Assembly: GCA_031761875.1 (NCBI GenBank)
Contig: CP134492.1
Span: forward strand, 3,596,001-3,660,000
Direction of reading: 5' to 3'
Source of the DNA: Bacillaceae bacterium IKA-2
GTDB taxonomy: Bacteria; Bacillota; Bacilli; Bacillales; Anaerobacillaceae
Length of the DNA stretch: 64,000 bases
Shown here in pieces: positions 52,772-61,131 of the stretch. Under the pieces are notes generated by a model. That model was not told the origin of the DNA. It did no database searches and saw nothing but the letters and a program-made list of their open reading frames with translations. Positions within the stretch are counted from its first letter, which is position 1, and every line of letters starts with the position of its first letter. The position numbers and the translations under genes are program-made.

Positions 52772-52864
52772 TTACGCCAATAAGATACTAAATCTAGTTG
52801 AGTTAAAGTGTTCTCAACTAGATTTAACTCGATATGCCTAAATTATTGGTATTATGAAATCCAC
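52772..52864. repeat. Dispersed repeat family B, inverted copy inside the ABC operon
   Basis: On the minus strand AGTGGATTTCATAATACCAA ... ATCTAGTTGAGAAC ... CAACTAGAT ... TTATTGGCGT. It lies between the second permease gene and the ATPase gene, with an internal CTAGTTGAG/CTCAACTAG hairpin. Confidence 0.65.
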
Positions 52865-53650
52865 TCATTTACCTATAAAAATCGTCACTCGAATTACTAG
52901 TTCCACCATCACAATAAACAAAAGTGGTAGTAATGCAAACATAAGTGAAAAGCTGGCAATAACCATGTCATCTACAGAAGAAAAATACGGGTAATAGAGC
53001 ATCGCCAACGTTACGACATTTCCGCCTCCAATAAGCGCGGTCAGTACGTACTGACTTAACGAGATAACATATGTTAGGTAAATCGCTGCTCGCAAACTTG
53101 GCAACAGTAATGGAAACATGACCAACCAAAACGTACTTAACGTTGTGCCACCAAGTGTGAATGACTGTTCCTCCCACTTCATTCCAACCCGCTCGAATCC
53201 AGATCGCAAAATCCTAATTGAATAGGGGACTGTCGGGATCAAGTGAACAAGAACCACTCCTAACCACTGATCGGCAAGACCTAATTTAATCATCGTTAGA
53301 TGAATGCCCATTGCTATCGCCAGGGCTGGAATAAGAATCGGCATAAATAAAATCGTTTCAATGACACCTTTACCTTTAAACGAATAAAAAGCAAGTGCTC
53401 TCCCCGTTGGAATTGCAATTAATAAGTTTAATAAAATAACAGCGATTGCGATTTTATAAGTAACTGAAATAGCCGCAACAATCTTTGGGTCATTCAAGAC
53501 AACGCTCCAGCCCCGTAAGCTGAAATCTGAAGGAAGGAGTTCTCCCCAACTCCAGCCAACAGCAAGACTTTTCAATGATAAAAGGATGATAGGCACGGAA
53601 AACACGGCGATTAATATAACGATTACGATCATTTTTCGCTGTTTTTTCAT
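52865..53650 (-). CDS. ABC transporter permease (YnjC C-terminal half-like)
   Basis: 261 residues, six membrane segments, with the ABC importer EAA-type loop region REFTLGGTTLSTF-like (EEQSFTLGGTTLSTFWLVMFPLLLPSL). It starts 1 nt before the stop of the previous permease gene, so the two are translationally coupled. Escherichia coli YnjC is a single long protein with two such halves; here they are separate genes. GGGGAAATTAA lies upstream of ATG 53650. Confidence 0.88.
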   Translation of the reverse strand: MKKQRKMIVIVILIAVFSVPIILLSLKSLAVGWSWGELLPSDFSLRGWSVVLNDPKIVAAISVTYKIAIAVILLNLLIAIPTGRALAFYSFKGKGVIETILFMPILIPALAIAMGIHLTMIKLGLADQWLGVVLVHLIPTVPYSIRILRSGFERVGMKWEEQSFTLGGTTLSTFWLVMFPLLLPSLRAAIYLTYVISLSQYVLTALIGGGNVVTLAMLYYPYFSSVDDMVIASFSLMFALLPLLFIVMVELVIRVTIFIGK

Positions 53651-54520
53651 TTAATTTCCCCTCATCATTCGATAACGCTTTTTTTGTAATAGATAAAAAA
53701 ATATCGTTGCCAAGATCATTATCATCGCTGTAATTAAGAGCATACTGGCCATTGCAAGTGGTCGGTTACTCCAATTACCCTCAAAAAACCATTGATAAGC
53801 TAAAACTGGTAGCATTTTCGGGTATGTTGCGCCAAGTAAATAAGGGACTTCAAAGGCTGCAAATACAAAGGCAAAGATAATCAAACCCGTTTCAACGACA
53901 ACTGGAAAAAGCCAAGGCCATTCGACCGTCCGAAAAGTTTCCCACTTGCCACCGCCAAGTGTTCTCACAACATCTTTATAGCGGTTATCGATTTGAGCAA
54001 ATACTGGCAGAAGCATCAGGACAACAAAAGGGATCTCCTTCCAAATATACGTTAAAATAATTCCAACACCTTGACGATCCATCACAATGATCGGAAATTG
54101 GCTCATTTCATCAATAATTCCAATTTGGCTAGCCAACGTTGAGAACAAGCCACTCGGTGCAAATAAAAGTAATATCAGATAACCCGCAATAAAATGTGGA
54201 AACAGCATTGGCAACCAGATAAGTAGTTTCCAGGATTTTTTTAGTAATATTTCATGTAAGAACTTCGTCACGACAATACCAATTGTAAGTGCGATGACGG
54301 TTGAAATAAATGAGACTCGGAAACTAAATACTAGTGAATCCCAAAATGACTTTTGTTCAAATAGTCTGCTGTAATTGGCAAACGTTAAGCCTTGACCTTT
54401 TGGATCTGCAAAACTCTCGATTATTGTTTGTAATAATCCATAGGCGACAAGAATTAAGACGAATAATAGCCCTGGCAGCAAATAAAGAAATTTTTTATTG
54501 GTTGAATTGTACCACCTCAT
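53651..54520 (-). CDS. ABC transporter permease (YnjC N-terminal half-like)
   Basis: 289 residues with six membrane segments and the EAA-type loop YKDVVRTLGGGKWETFRTVEWPWLFPVV. Starts with LYLLPGLLFVLILVAYGLL. It overlaps the end of the binding-protein gene by 26 nt, so translation is coupled. Paired with the next permease it would form the membrane channel. Confidence 0.88.
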   Translation of the reverse strand: MRWYNSTNKKFLYLLPGLLFVLILVAYGLLQTIIESFADPKGQGLTFANYSRLFEQKSFWDSLVFSFRVSFISTVIALTIGIVVTKFLHEILLKKSWKLLIWLPMLFPHFIAGYLILLLFAPSGLFSTLASQIGIIDEMSQFPIIVMDRQGVGIILTYIWKEIPFVVLMLLPVFAQIDNRYKDVVRTLGGGKWETFRTVEWPWLFPVVVETGLIIFAFVFAAFEVPYLLGATYPKMLPVLAYQWFFEGNWSNRPLAMASMLLITAMIMILATIFFYLLQKKRYRMMRGN

Positions 54521-55748
54521 ATAACCAATTCTCCTTTATCCACTCCACATATCGGGAATCAACTTCCGGAAGTAGATGCTCTTGTAATATTTCTGCTGCC
54601 AAAACCGATTTCCCCCGATCTAGAGTAGCTAAATGCTGTTGATGTTCCTCTCCAAGCTTCGTAGGATCCAACGCCATGTTCTCCCCCCACATACCAGGTT
54701 CCATCTTTGCTAATTGTGCTTCAGGACTTAGCAAGTAGTTGATTGCGACTAATGCTCCCGATTTATTAGGACTGTTAAAAGGAACGGTTAAAAAATGGGT
54801 ATTTCCAATTGATCCTGATTCTAAAACAAACGTTTCCGTCGTTTCCGGAAAGATCCCATCTTCAATGAAACTAACTGCTCGTGCCTCATTGTAGCCCATC
54901 GTCATCCAAACCTCGCCTTGACTATATAAGCGATCTAAGTCAGTCAACGTTTGCGGATAGGTTTCCCCTTTTCTCCATAAATAAGGCTTAATCTCATTTA
55001 AATAACTCCACATCTGATCACTGCTAGCGTTCGCAAGCTCCGCGTCATAGCCATTTTCAAGGAGCATTTCTATGTCACCAACACTTTCATAAAATAAGTG
55101 TCGTATAAACGCATTTCCAGTAAAATCATTTGCTTCAGGATAAGTGAATCTACCCGGATTTTCTTCCATCCATATTTTCAAATCAGCAAACGTTGTAGGT
55201 GGGTTCGCTACTTTCGCGGAGTCGTATTGAAACACAAATTGCGCCTTTCCCCACGGTGCCTCTAAACCGTCAACTGGGGTACCGAAATCATAATTTACAT
55301 CTAGACTTTCTCCATCAATGTACGCTAAATAGTTTGGAAGATTTGGTGCAAACGAACCCCATAGGAGATCATTCTCCTTTGCATTTTTAAAATTTTCGCC
55401 ATTTAACCAAAAAATATCGATTGTTCCCTCATTTTTATTGGCACGTTTTTCTGTCATTAGCTTTTGTAAAATTTCGTGAGTATCCATCGGTGTCCGGACT
55501 AACTTCACCCCATACTGTTCCATTAAATTAGGCGCGACCCATTCATCCATATATTGATTAATGCCATCATCGCCACCCCACATGAAAATTCTCACTTCTG
55601 TTTCTTCAGCAAGTACTGCAATGTCCTCCCAATTTTCCTCAAGGATCGCTTCACTCTCTTTACTAACAGCCGTATCCTTCTGTCCGCATCCAGCAATAAT
55701 AATAATTGTTAAAAAAGCAATAATCGAAATAAAAATATTTTTTTTCAT
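54495..55748 (-). CDS. ABC transporter substrate-binding lipoprotein (YnjB-like)
   Basis: 417 residues. The lipoprotein signal ends IIIIAGCGQ (Cys about residue 21). The extracellular-binding fold of the YnjB/thiamine-spermidine-like group is seen in VRIFMWGGDDGINQYMDEWVAPNLMEQYGV, DIFWLNGENFKNAKENDLLWG and YNEARAVSFIEDGIFPETTETFVLESGSIGN. The ligand of this family is not known. First gene of the operon: ynjB-like, two permeases, ATPase, TVP38, CDP-alcohol transferase, flavoprotein. A promoter (TTGAGT-18-TATAAT) lies near 55980 with the shared palindrome right after it. Confidence 0.88.
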   Translation of the reverse strand: MKKNIFISIIAFLTIIIIAGCGQKDTAVSKESEAILEENWEDIAVLAEETEVRIFMWGGDDGINQYMDEWVAPNLMEQYGVKLVRTPMDTHEILQKLMTEKRANKNEGTIDIFWLNGENFKNAKENDLLWGSFAPNLPNYLAYIDGESLDVNYDFGTPVDGLEAPWGKAQFVFQYDSAKVANPPTTFADLKIWMEENPGRFTYPEANDFTGNAFIRHLFYESVGDIEMLLENGYDAELANASSDQMWSYLNEIKPYLWRKGETYPQTLTDLDRLYSQGEVWMTMGYNEARAVSFIEDGIFPETTETFVLESGSIGNTHFLTVPFNSPNKSGALVAINYLLSPEAQLAKMEPGMWGENMALDPTKLGEEHQQHLATLDRGKSVLAAEILQEHLLPEVDSRYVEWIKENWLYEVVQFNQ

Positions 55749-55772
55749 ACTATCCCCCTAATTATTTAGTCT

Positions 55773-55921
55773 TTAGTGAATTTCATCATATCAATAAATT
55801 AACCACATCAAGTTACAACTAGTTGTAATATACTAATATTTTGAATCAGTAACAAAATACCAAGTATTTTGAATCAGTAGCAAAATACCTAGTGGCGCTG
55901 AATCTACATTATGAAATTCAT
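55773..55921. repeat. Dispersed repeat family B, copy with expanded interior
   Basis: AGTGAATTTCATCATATCAA at one end and AGTGGCGCTGAATCTACATT then ATGAAATTCATT at the other. The interior has two tandem copies of ATTTTGAATCAGTA-CAAAATACC. It lies in the leader of the Ynj-like operon. Confidence 0.75.
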
Positions 55922-55943
55922 TTATCTATTTTCAGTATAGAAA

Positions 55944-55974
55944 AAGCCGCCTTATTTTTCTGTAAGGCAGCTTA
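55944..55974 (-). terminator. Terminator of the second TVP38 gene
   Basis: In the minus direction GCTGCCTTA, loop, TAAGGCGGC, then T-rich; it overlaps the shared palindrome. Confidence 0.6.
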
Positions 55975-55976
55975 CA
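55961..55976. promoter_or_regulatory. Shared 16-bp palindrome, site 1 (Ynj-like operon promoter)
   Basis: TGTAAGGCAGCTTACA, just downstream of a minus-strand TATAAT (complement of 55987-55992), as for a repressor site. Confidence 0.6.
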
Positions 55977-56052
55977 CTATAACTATATTATATAGCTGTG
56001 AAGCTCGGATACTCAACTTAGAGCTTTATCACGACTTAAAAATCAATAAGAA

Positions 56053-56745
56053 TTATTGCTTTTTCCAGCTCTTTTCGAACCTAGGCTTTAAAATTGATCC
56101 TATAACAACCATAACGAATACTACTAGAAAAACTACAAATAAGATCCACACTGAATCGGTTGCATGTTCTCCTAAGTATGAAAAAAGAATCGTTGCTGGT
56201 GTTTGCCCGATGGCTGTCCCAATTATATATGTTCTAAATCTCATCGTTGTCAAACCTGCAGCAAAGCTAACCATTCCATAGGAAGCAATCGGAACAATCC
56301 TCGCTAAAATAATTGAATGAATACCATAACTTTTAAAAAAATTACTCATCCAAGATAAGATTTTTTTGTTCACGACTTTTTCGACGACTGGTCTACCTAA
56401 GCTACGTGAAATATAAAAAGCAGCTATTGCACCGAAAAGAGCACTAATCCACGAGAGAAGTCCACCTAAAAATGTACCAAATAAAAGTCCATTAGCAAAA
56501 GTTATCACAAAAGTTGGTAACGGTGCAATGATAACTGCTATGATCATTAAAATCGTAGAAACAAATGGCGACCAAAATCCATATAACAGCAAGTAATCTC
56601 TTATGCCCTCAATATCTCCATTTGCTAGTTGTTTAATTGATTCATCAATAAAACTTCTGACACTTGGTAAAAGTGCATACAGCAAGATAGGCGATAAGAT
56701 GATCACAAACCTAATAAATATCATGGTCGCTCGGTTTTTTTTCAA
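56053..56745 (-). CDS. TVP38/TMEM64-family membrane protein (second of two)
   Basis: 230 residues, about five membrane segments, with ITFANGLLFGTFLGGLLSWISALFGAIAAFYISRSLGRP, ARIVPIASYGMVSFAAGLT and IGTAIGQTPATILFSYLG. It is a paralog of the protein encoded at 51071. TTG start 56745 has GAGGAG upstream. It follows the thioredoxin gene by 46 nt on the same strand; the two are likely one operon under the palindrome at 57169. Confidence 0.88.
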   Translation of the reverse strand: MKKNRATMIFIRFVIILSPILLYALLPSVRSFIDESIKQLANGDIEGIRDYLLLYGFWSPFVSTILMIIAVIIAPLPTFVITFANGLLFGTFLGGLLSWISALFGAIAAFYISRSLGRPVVEKVVNKKILSWMSNFFKSYGIHSIILARIVPIASYGMVSFAAGLTTMRFRTYIIGTAIGQTPATILFSYLGEHATDSVWILFVVFLVVFVMVVIGSILKPRFEKSWKKQ

Positions 56746-56791
56746 CTCGTTTACTCCTCAATTCAAATAGTTCAACAAAAACAACTAATTA

Positions 56792-57121
56792 CTACTTAGT
56801 GGAAAAATATTCAGATAAAAAAGTAGTGACTTCTTCTGGTGTTTTTGCGTTAGCACTGTGTAAGTGTCCGATTTTCTGCCCATTTTCAAACACTAAAAGG
56901 CTTGGAATCCCCATCACTTCATATTTTTCTGCTAACTCTGGAATATTGTCTCGGTCTACTTCATAAAACGGGAAAGCTGGTAATTGTTCAAGTACACTTC
57001 CAATAAAAAAGTCCATTCGTCTACAATCAGGGCACCAATCAGCATAAAATTTAATCACTACTCGATTGTCACCGACAATTAGATCTTCAAATTGTTGTTT
57101 GTTTTCAATATTTTCAGCCAC
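56792..57121 (-). CDS. Thioredoxin-family protein (CPDC active site)
   Basis: 109 residues, thioredoxin fold, cytosolic. The active site is FYADWCPDCRRMDFF (about 27-41), an unusual CPDC dipeptide instead of CGPC, with the cis-Pro in GIPSLLVFENG. GTG start 57121 has AAGGAGA upstream and a TATAAT -10 lies at 57142-57147 (minus strand). It is the first gene of a pair with the TVP38 protein. A thiol reductant for low-molecular-weight or membrane partners is likely. Confidence 0.9.
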   Translation of the reverse strand: MAENIENKQQFEDLIVGDNRVVIKFYADWCPDCRRMDFFIGSVLEQLPAFPFYEVDRDNIPELAEKYEVMGIPSLLVFENGQKIGHLHSANAKTPEEVTTFLSEYFSTK

Positions 57122-57168
57122 TTGATCATCTCCTTTTGATAATTATAAATCATTTCTATTGTAACATC

Positions 57169-57184
57169 CGTAAGCTAGCTTACA
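57169..57184. promoter_or_regulatory. Shared 16-bp palindrome, site 2 (thioredoxin promoter)
   Basis: GTAAGCTAGCTTAC, a perfect 14-bp palindrome at 57170-57183, 22 nt upstream of the -10 element. Confidence 0.6.
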
Positions 57185-57276
57185 AAAATGACTGGTTATC
57201 CTAAAAGCGCCTTATCCTGCTCAACAAGATAATTTTGAAACATCTCTGTCAAAATGCAACAATAAAAAAAGGCTGA

Positions 57277-57300
57277 TCTGAGTGAACAGATCAACCCTCT
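57277..57300 (-). terminator. Terminator of the YjcZ-like gene
   Basis: TGATCTG-AGTGAA-CAGATCA with a T-tract on the minus strand. The 317-bp gap 57122-57438 holds this, the palindrome and a family B repeat. Confidence 0.75.
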
Positions 57301-57312
57301 TGTTTGATAAAT

Positions 57313-57429
57313 AGCTTGCTGAGTGAATTTCTTAATACCAATAAATCAGCCACATCTAGTTGAGGAGAATGGATCAACTAGATGTAGTATTAGTAGCGCT
57401 GAATCAGTTCAGCATGATGAAATTCATTA
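57313..57429. repeat. Dispersed repeat family B, best-preserved copy
   Basis: AGTGAATTTCTTAATACCAA, CATCTAGTTGAG, a short loop, CAACTAGATGTAG, TAGCGCTGAATCAG and ATGATGAAATTCATT. Ends are inverted (GTGAATTTC/GAAATTCAT) and the centre forms a hairpin. Confidence 0.8.
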
Positions 57430-57438
57430 ACTTTACTT

Positions 57439-57606
57439 CTAATAACCAGTACCCACATACGCCGTTCCAATAATTACTAACAATATAAATAGAACAGCGA
57501 TTAGCGCGAAACCTGCTCCTGCTCCTGTTCTTGCTACCGGTGCCGGTGCTCCTCCTGGCCCAGCGAACGCTGTTGCTTGTGCTTGTGCTTCTGCTCCATA
57601 TGACAT
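57439..57606 (-). CDS. YjcZ-family small sporulation protein
   Basis: 55 residues, read by hand on the minus strand. It begins MSYGAEAQAQATAF, then Gly/Pro/Ala-rich, then the membrane helix GFALIAVLFILLVIIGTAYV, the hallmark of YjcZ/SscA-type peptides, and ends GTGY. GGAG lies 10 nt before ATG 57606. In Bacillus these tiny proteins are made in sporulation and spores; the exact function is unclear. Confidence 0.88.
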   Translation of the reverse strand: MSYGAEAQAQATAFAGPGGAPAPVARTGAGAGFALIAVLFILLVIIGTAYVGTGY

Positions 57607-57724
57607 GGTAAGACACTCCTTTTTATATTTTTTTTGTAGTTATTAAACCACATATCCACACTATATTCATAACTCATAAAATGTGACTAGACAAACAGAC
57701 TATTTATTCTATTTTTAAAGATCA

Positions 57725-58045
57725 TTGAAAACTAAAGCGAACCCGATAATACCTACAAAAAACACCACTCTTATGAACTCATCATTTGAAATAACTCCTT
57801 ACTTCATCCGCATCATTGGTCTATATAACACATATCCAAGGTTACCCTATAGCCAGTATTTATGCGATCATGGAAATCGCGTACTTAGCTCTTTTACTAA
57901 TAAAGATTTTGTGAAATTTGTGGATATATCGCACCTATTTAATAATAAAAAATTACTTTCCTTAGACGGGGTACACCCTAATAAACTAGGTTACCAATTA
58001 ATTGCAGAACAAATAGTTTCATCTGGGTATTATCCTATTTTATAA
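57725..58045 (+). pseudogene. C-terminal relic of a GDSL/SGNH lipase
   Basis: The frame encodes IIGLYNTYP, then FVKFVDISHLFNNKKLLSLDGVHPNKLGYQLIAEQI, the C-terminal SGNH hydrolase block with the catalytic Asp-x-x-His (DGVHPN). The N-terminal Ser block is absent upstream and there is no ribosome site, so this is a truncated, probably dead gene. No partner genes nearby. Confidence 0.7.
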
Positions 58046-58116
58046 AATGTTAACTACTTAAATGAAATTCATTCATTTTGATATATATCTAGATGCTTAA
58101 AAGAGAAGTAAACAAA

Positions 58117-58153
58117 AAAAGAGCGATGCAATCCAATGCATAACTCTTTTGCC
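58117..58153. terminator. Hairpin terminator after lipase relic
   Basis: AAAAGAG-CG-ATGCA ... TGCAT-AA-CTCTTTT. Confidence 0.7.
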
Positions 58154-58244
58154 TTTTAATATTGTCTGATTTTTATCTTTACTTCGGTTATAACAAAACA
58201 AGTATGAATTGTATGAATTCTCTTGATGTGTTTATTACCCTTAA

Positions 58245-58655
58245 TTAAATTGTCTTTTTGTAAACAACAGCTAAAATTAGCGCGAAGAAAACATGTGTCA
58301 TTAGGTTCATTAATTGGTCTGGTGTAAATGCTTGAGGTAAATTGGTTCCCATTCCCATCATCATTGGCATTATCACAAGCGGACCAAGGATCCACAAAAC
58401 TACACCATAGATAACTGCAGCTTTGTAATATGAACCTCTCGTCTTAACAATAACTCCGAAACCTATTCCAAATACAATACTTATGATCATGTGTATGATC
58501 CAACCGACAATTACACTTTCGCTCCCTACCATACTCGCGACCATTGGGATCATTCCCATCATCTGCATTAACATTCCAAATACAATCCCTGCAACAATAC
58601 CGCCAATAATCCCCGCTCGAATAGGTCTTTGATATGTTTCCACTACATCACTCAT
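58245..58655 (-). CDS. Small multi-spanning membrane protein (YagU/DUF1440-like)
   Basis: 136 residues with four membrane segments: AGIIGGIVAGIVFGMLMQMM, a Met-rich stretch, VGWIIHMIISIVFGIGFGV, AAVIYGVVLWILGPLVIMPMMMG and a C-terminal helix. It resembles YagU-type inner membrane proteins with no established activity. ATG 58655 has AAGGAG upstream. The shared palindrome lies 64 nt upstream at 58719, so it may share control with the thioredoxin and DUF3179 genes. Confidence 0.7.
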   Translation of the reverse strand: MSDVVETYQRPIRAGIIGGIVAGIVFGMLMQMMGMIPMVASMVGSESVIVGWIIHMIISIVFGIGFGVIVKTRGSYYKAAVIYGVVLWILGPLVIMPMMMGMGTNLPQAFTPDQLMNLMTHVFFALILAVVYKKTI

Positions 58656-58718
58656 GTTATTATCACTCCTTTTTTAAATTTTCTTAATTTTATAATAACT
58701 TAATCGTCATTAATAAAC

Positions 58719-58734
58719 TGTAAGCCAGATTACA
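58719..58734. promoter_or_regulatory. Shared 16-bp palindrome, site 3 (YagU-like gene promoter)
   Basis: TGTAAGCCAGATTACA, one mismatch in symmetry; its TTACAG (minus strand) could be part of a -35 element. Confidence 0.55.
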
Positions 58735-58824
58735 TATTTAAAAATTATAGAGCCTAATAAGCTTCTCATTTCAATAAATGTCAACCTTACAAGACAACGA
58801 GTTGTTTTGTCCGTGGCCAGTAAT

Positions 58825-58859
58825 AAAAATCCCTACTCTTAATTAAGAGTAGGGATTTT
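58825..58859 (-). terminator. Terminator of the EAL-domain gene
   Basis: AAAATCCCTACTCTTAA and TTAAGAGTAGGGATTTT form a perfect palindrome. Confidence 0.92.
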
Positions 58860-58878
58860 AACTTACTTATTTAAGTGT

Positions 58879-59655
58879 TTAAGTAATTATCGACCTTACT
58901 GGTCTGTGGTAGTAATAACCCTGCCCTAGCTTTACTCCTAGTTCCGAGAAAAATTGCGCCTCTTCAATTCTTTCGATTCCTTCAGCAATAACCTTAACTT
59001 CTCTTTCAAGCCAATAGCTAATTAATGCTTTCATCAGATGCTGCCTATACATATCCTCATCAATATAATCGACTAACATTCGATCAAGCTTAACATACTC
59101 TGGCTTTACTAGTGTTAAGTTTGTTAATCCTGAGTATCCAATTCCGACATCATCAATCGCAAATTCAAATCCCTCTGTTTTAAGATCATAAATCTTTTTT
59201 TCGACGTCTTTACGAGTATAGTCGTTTAATCCCTCTCGCTCTGAAATTTCTAGGACAACATTTTTAAAAATATTCTTATCCGTGTTTTCGAGAAAGTGTT
59301 GCCATTCTTTTGAAAATAATGTTGATAAATGAACATTTATAAAATGTTTTCCTACTTCACCAAATTCCTTTAAATTAGAAACTGTGTTTTCAATAGCTGC
59401 AATATCTACTTTCGCGATCAAGCCGTGGCTGGCTGCAAATGAATAAAATTCTCCCGCATGATGAAAGCCTGAATCTTTCGCTGGTCGATTTAAGAATTCA
59501 GTTGCAAAAATCCCCCCATCAGGTAAAGAGACAATATTTTGATTATACAACTCTAATTTTGCTCCTTTAATAATTTCATTTACGGAATCCCTTTTAATTT
59601 CACACATCACTTTATTTTTTCGAAATAAGTTAAGCTTTTCTAATATAATTGCCAA
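58879..59655 (-). CDS. EAL-domain protein, probable cyclic-di-GMP phosphodiesterase
   Basis: 258 residues, nearly all EAL domain, cytosolic with no other sensor. Metal and catalytic residues appear kept: E in ATEFLNRP (EFL instead of EAL), N in FINVHLST, E in VVLEISER, the DD pair in FAIDDVGIGYSGL, K in YVKLDR, E in KVIAEGIE and Q in LGQGYYYHRP. I chose TTG 59655 with GGAGG 8 nt upstream; the GTG five codons earlier overlaps that site. Stand-alone. It may degrade cyclic-di-GMP or bind it. Confidence 0.85.
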   Translation of the reverse strand: MAIILEKLNLFRKNKVMCEIKRDSVNEIIKGAKLELYNQNIVSLPDGGIFATEFLNRPAKDSGFHHAGEFYSFAASHGLIAKVDIAAIENTVSNLKEFGEVGKHFINVHLSTLFSKEWQHFLENTDKNIFKNVVLEISEREGLNDYTRKDVEKKIYDLKTEGFEFAIDDVGIGYSGLTNLTLVKPEYVKLDRMLVDYIDEDMYRQHLMKALISYWLEREVKVIAEGIERIEEAQFFSELGVKLGQGYYYHRPVRSIIT

Positions 59656-59753
59656 ATTCTTCGCCTCCACATATATCGTGAGTGATATTTTTCCAATTGT
59701 CCTATTATTTTTGAAACGTTAATGGCCATTGGTTTCCCATTAGCCTGACAACT

Positions 59754-60938
59754 TTATTGAGGATCATAGATTTCCGTATCTGGCTCAAACGCTGCCCAAG
59801 CAAACCAGAACGTATCGACTTTAAATGGAACGGCGTTCAATCGCTCCCCTTCTAAAGGGCCGTCTGTCGCTACTCCAAAAAAGTTCCACGTTGACTCAGT
59901 TTGCTCATCTTTAAATGTTCCATCTTGATAATAGAAATTTAATTGCTCTCCATCTACCTCACGAAAGTAAGCAATCGTACTACCTACCTCTTTTCCACCT
60001 GCAACTGTGCTTTGATCAAGACCTGAAGCTGTACCCTCAGAATAAAACAGAACAATTTGAGTGTCTTCTATCAAACTTTTTTCTTGTAGATCGTCTAGTA
60101 AATATGCTTTTGCTTGATCAGCTATTTTCACGGCAACAATCCTTTCTTTTGGAGCAAAGCTTTCATCAAGTTTACCGGAAAATAAAAATGGCGGACTATT
60201 TACATCATCATAGCCAACATACGGGTTGTTGCCATAATCACGTTGAAAACCAGTATCTCTAGATAATACTTTTGCTGTTGGAAATCCCTTTTTAAACTCT
60301 GACCAAGAAATAATCGTACTTGGGACAATTTCTAGCTGGTGTTTATCGTAAATTCCAGAGATACCATTGCCACCAAAGTGGGACCACAATGACTGTGTTT
60401 GGCGATCGTACATTAATAATGCTCCATTATATAAATATCCTGTCGTACCGAAGTCTAATAAATCATTTTCGGTTTCCCTTTCAAAGCTGAATGCCGAATT
60501 ACATAAAGGACAGAATGTTACTGTAACAGGTATGCCGTTTATCGTATCATTGACAATTTCATGCCACATCATTATTTGCATCGGATAAGCTCTTGCTTCA
60601 CCAGCCACTTCGACGTGAATCACTGGTTCATTCTCTTCAATCCATGCATCTGCAGCTTCGATGCTAATAAATGAGGGCTGATCAATAGAAGGAATACCTT
60701 CTGGCGGCGGCCCTCCTAACAATAGTTTTTCTTGTTCTTCTATTGGTAATTGTTGAAGACTTTCAAGCAATTCGCTTGAAGTTAAAAATTGCTGTTCACT
60801 TAGTAAATTCTCAGTTTCCTCAAAAGTTTCAGGTGCCGAGGTTTGTTCATCTTGTTCATGTTTGTCAAAAAAGTTTGTATAAAAGATATACCCGATAAAA
60901 ACTATGGCAACACTTCCCAAAATCCATTTTCTCATCAT
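59754..60938 (-). CDS. DUF3179-family secreted or membrane-anchored protein
   Basis: 394 residues. One N-terminal membrane helix (WILGSVAIVFIGYIFYTNFF), an acidic linker, then the DUF3179 core: ARAYPMQIMMWHEIVNDTINGIPVTVTFCPLCNSAFSFERE. The CPLC dithiol motif and nearby His are the conserved site and may bind metal or act in redox. GREYYGNNPYVGYDD-like segment DTGFQRDYGNNPYVGYDD follows. The biochemical role of the family is unknown. AAGGGAGG precedes ATG 60938. The shared palindrome lies about 110 nt upstream. Confidence 0.85.
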   Translation of the reverse strand: MMRKWILGSVAIVFIGYIFYTNFFDKHEQDEQTSAPETFEETENLLSEQQFLTSSELLESLQQLPIEEQEKLLLGGPPPEGIPSIDQPSFISIEAADAWIEENEPVIHVEVAGEARAYPMQIMMWHEIVNDTINGIPVTVTFCPLCNSAFSFERETENDLLDFGTTGYLYNGALLMYDRQTQSLWSHFGGNGISGIYDKHQLEIVPSTIISWSEFKKGFPTAKVLSRDTGFQRDYGNNPYVGYDDVNSPPFLFSGKLDESFAPKERIVAVKIADQAKAYLLDDLQEKSLIEDTQIVLFYSEGTASGLDQSTVAGGKEVGSTIAYFREVDGEQLNFYYQDGTFKDEQTESTWNFFGVATDGPLEGERLNAVPFKVDTFWFAWAAFEPDTEIYDPQ

Positions 60939-61048
60939 TCTTGACCTCCCTTAAAATTTATATTCAAAAAAGCTATTTAGACTTACTAGATTGTTCTCGT
61001 TCAACGACATCATATATCTATATAATACTAATTATGGCTATTAATTTC

Positions 61049-61064
61049 TGTAAGACAGCTTACA
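61049..61064. promoter_or_regulatory. Shared 16-bp palindrome, site 4 (DUF3179 gene promoter)
   Basis: TGTAAGACAGCTTACA. The rest of the 331-bp gap 60939-61269 holds promoter-like AT-rich sequence and the next terminator. Confidence 0.55.
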
Positions 61065-61091
61065 TAGTTGTAAAGAGTCCTTATATTAAAA

Positions 61092-61131
61092 TAAAAAAGA
61101 GAACAAGAGTTTAAGCTCTTGTTCCCTTTTT
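61092..61131 (-). terminator. Terminator of the thioesterase gene
   Basis: AAAAGAGAACAAGAG, 6-nt loop, CTCTTGTTCCCTTTT. Confidence 0.85.

Noticed and set aside
57404-57616. 70-residue Arg/Ser-rich minus-strand ORF
   Set aside because: Out-of-frame reading of the YjcZ-like gene; low-complexity Arg/Ser is an artefact of the GCA-rich codons.
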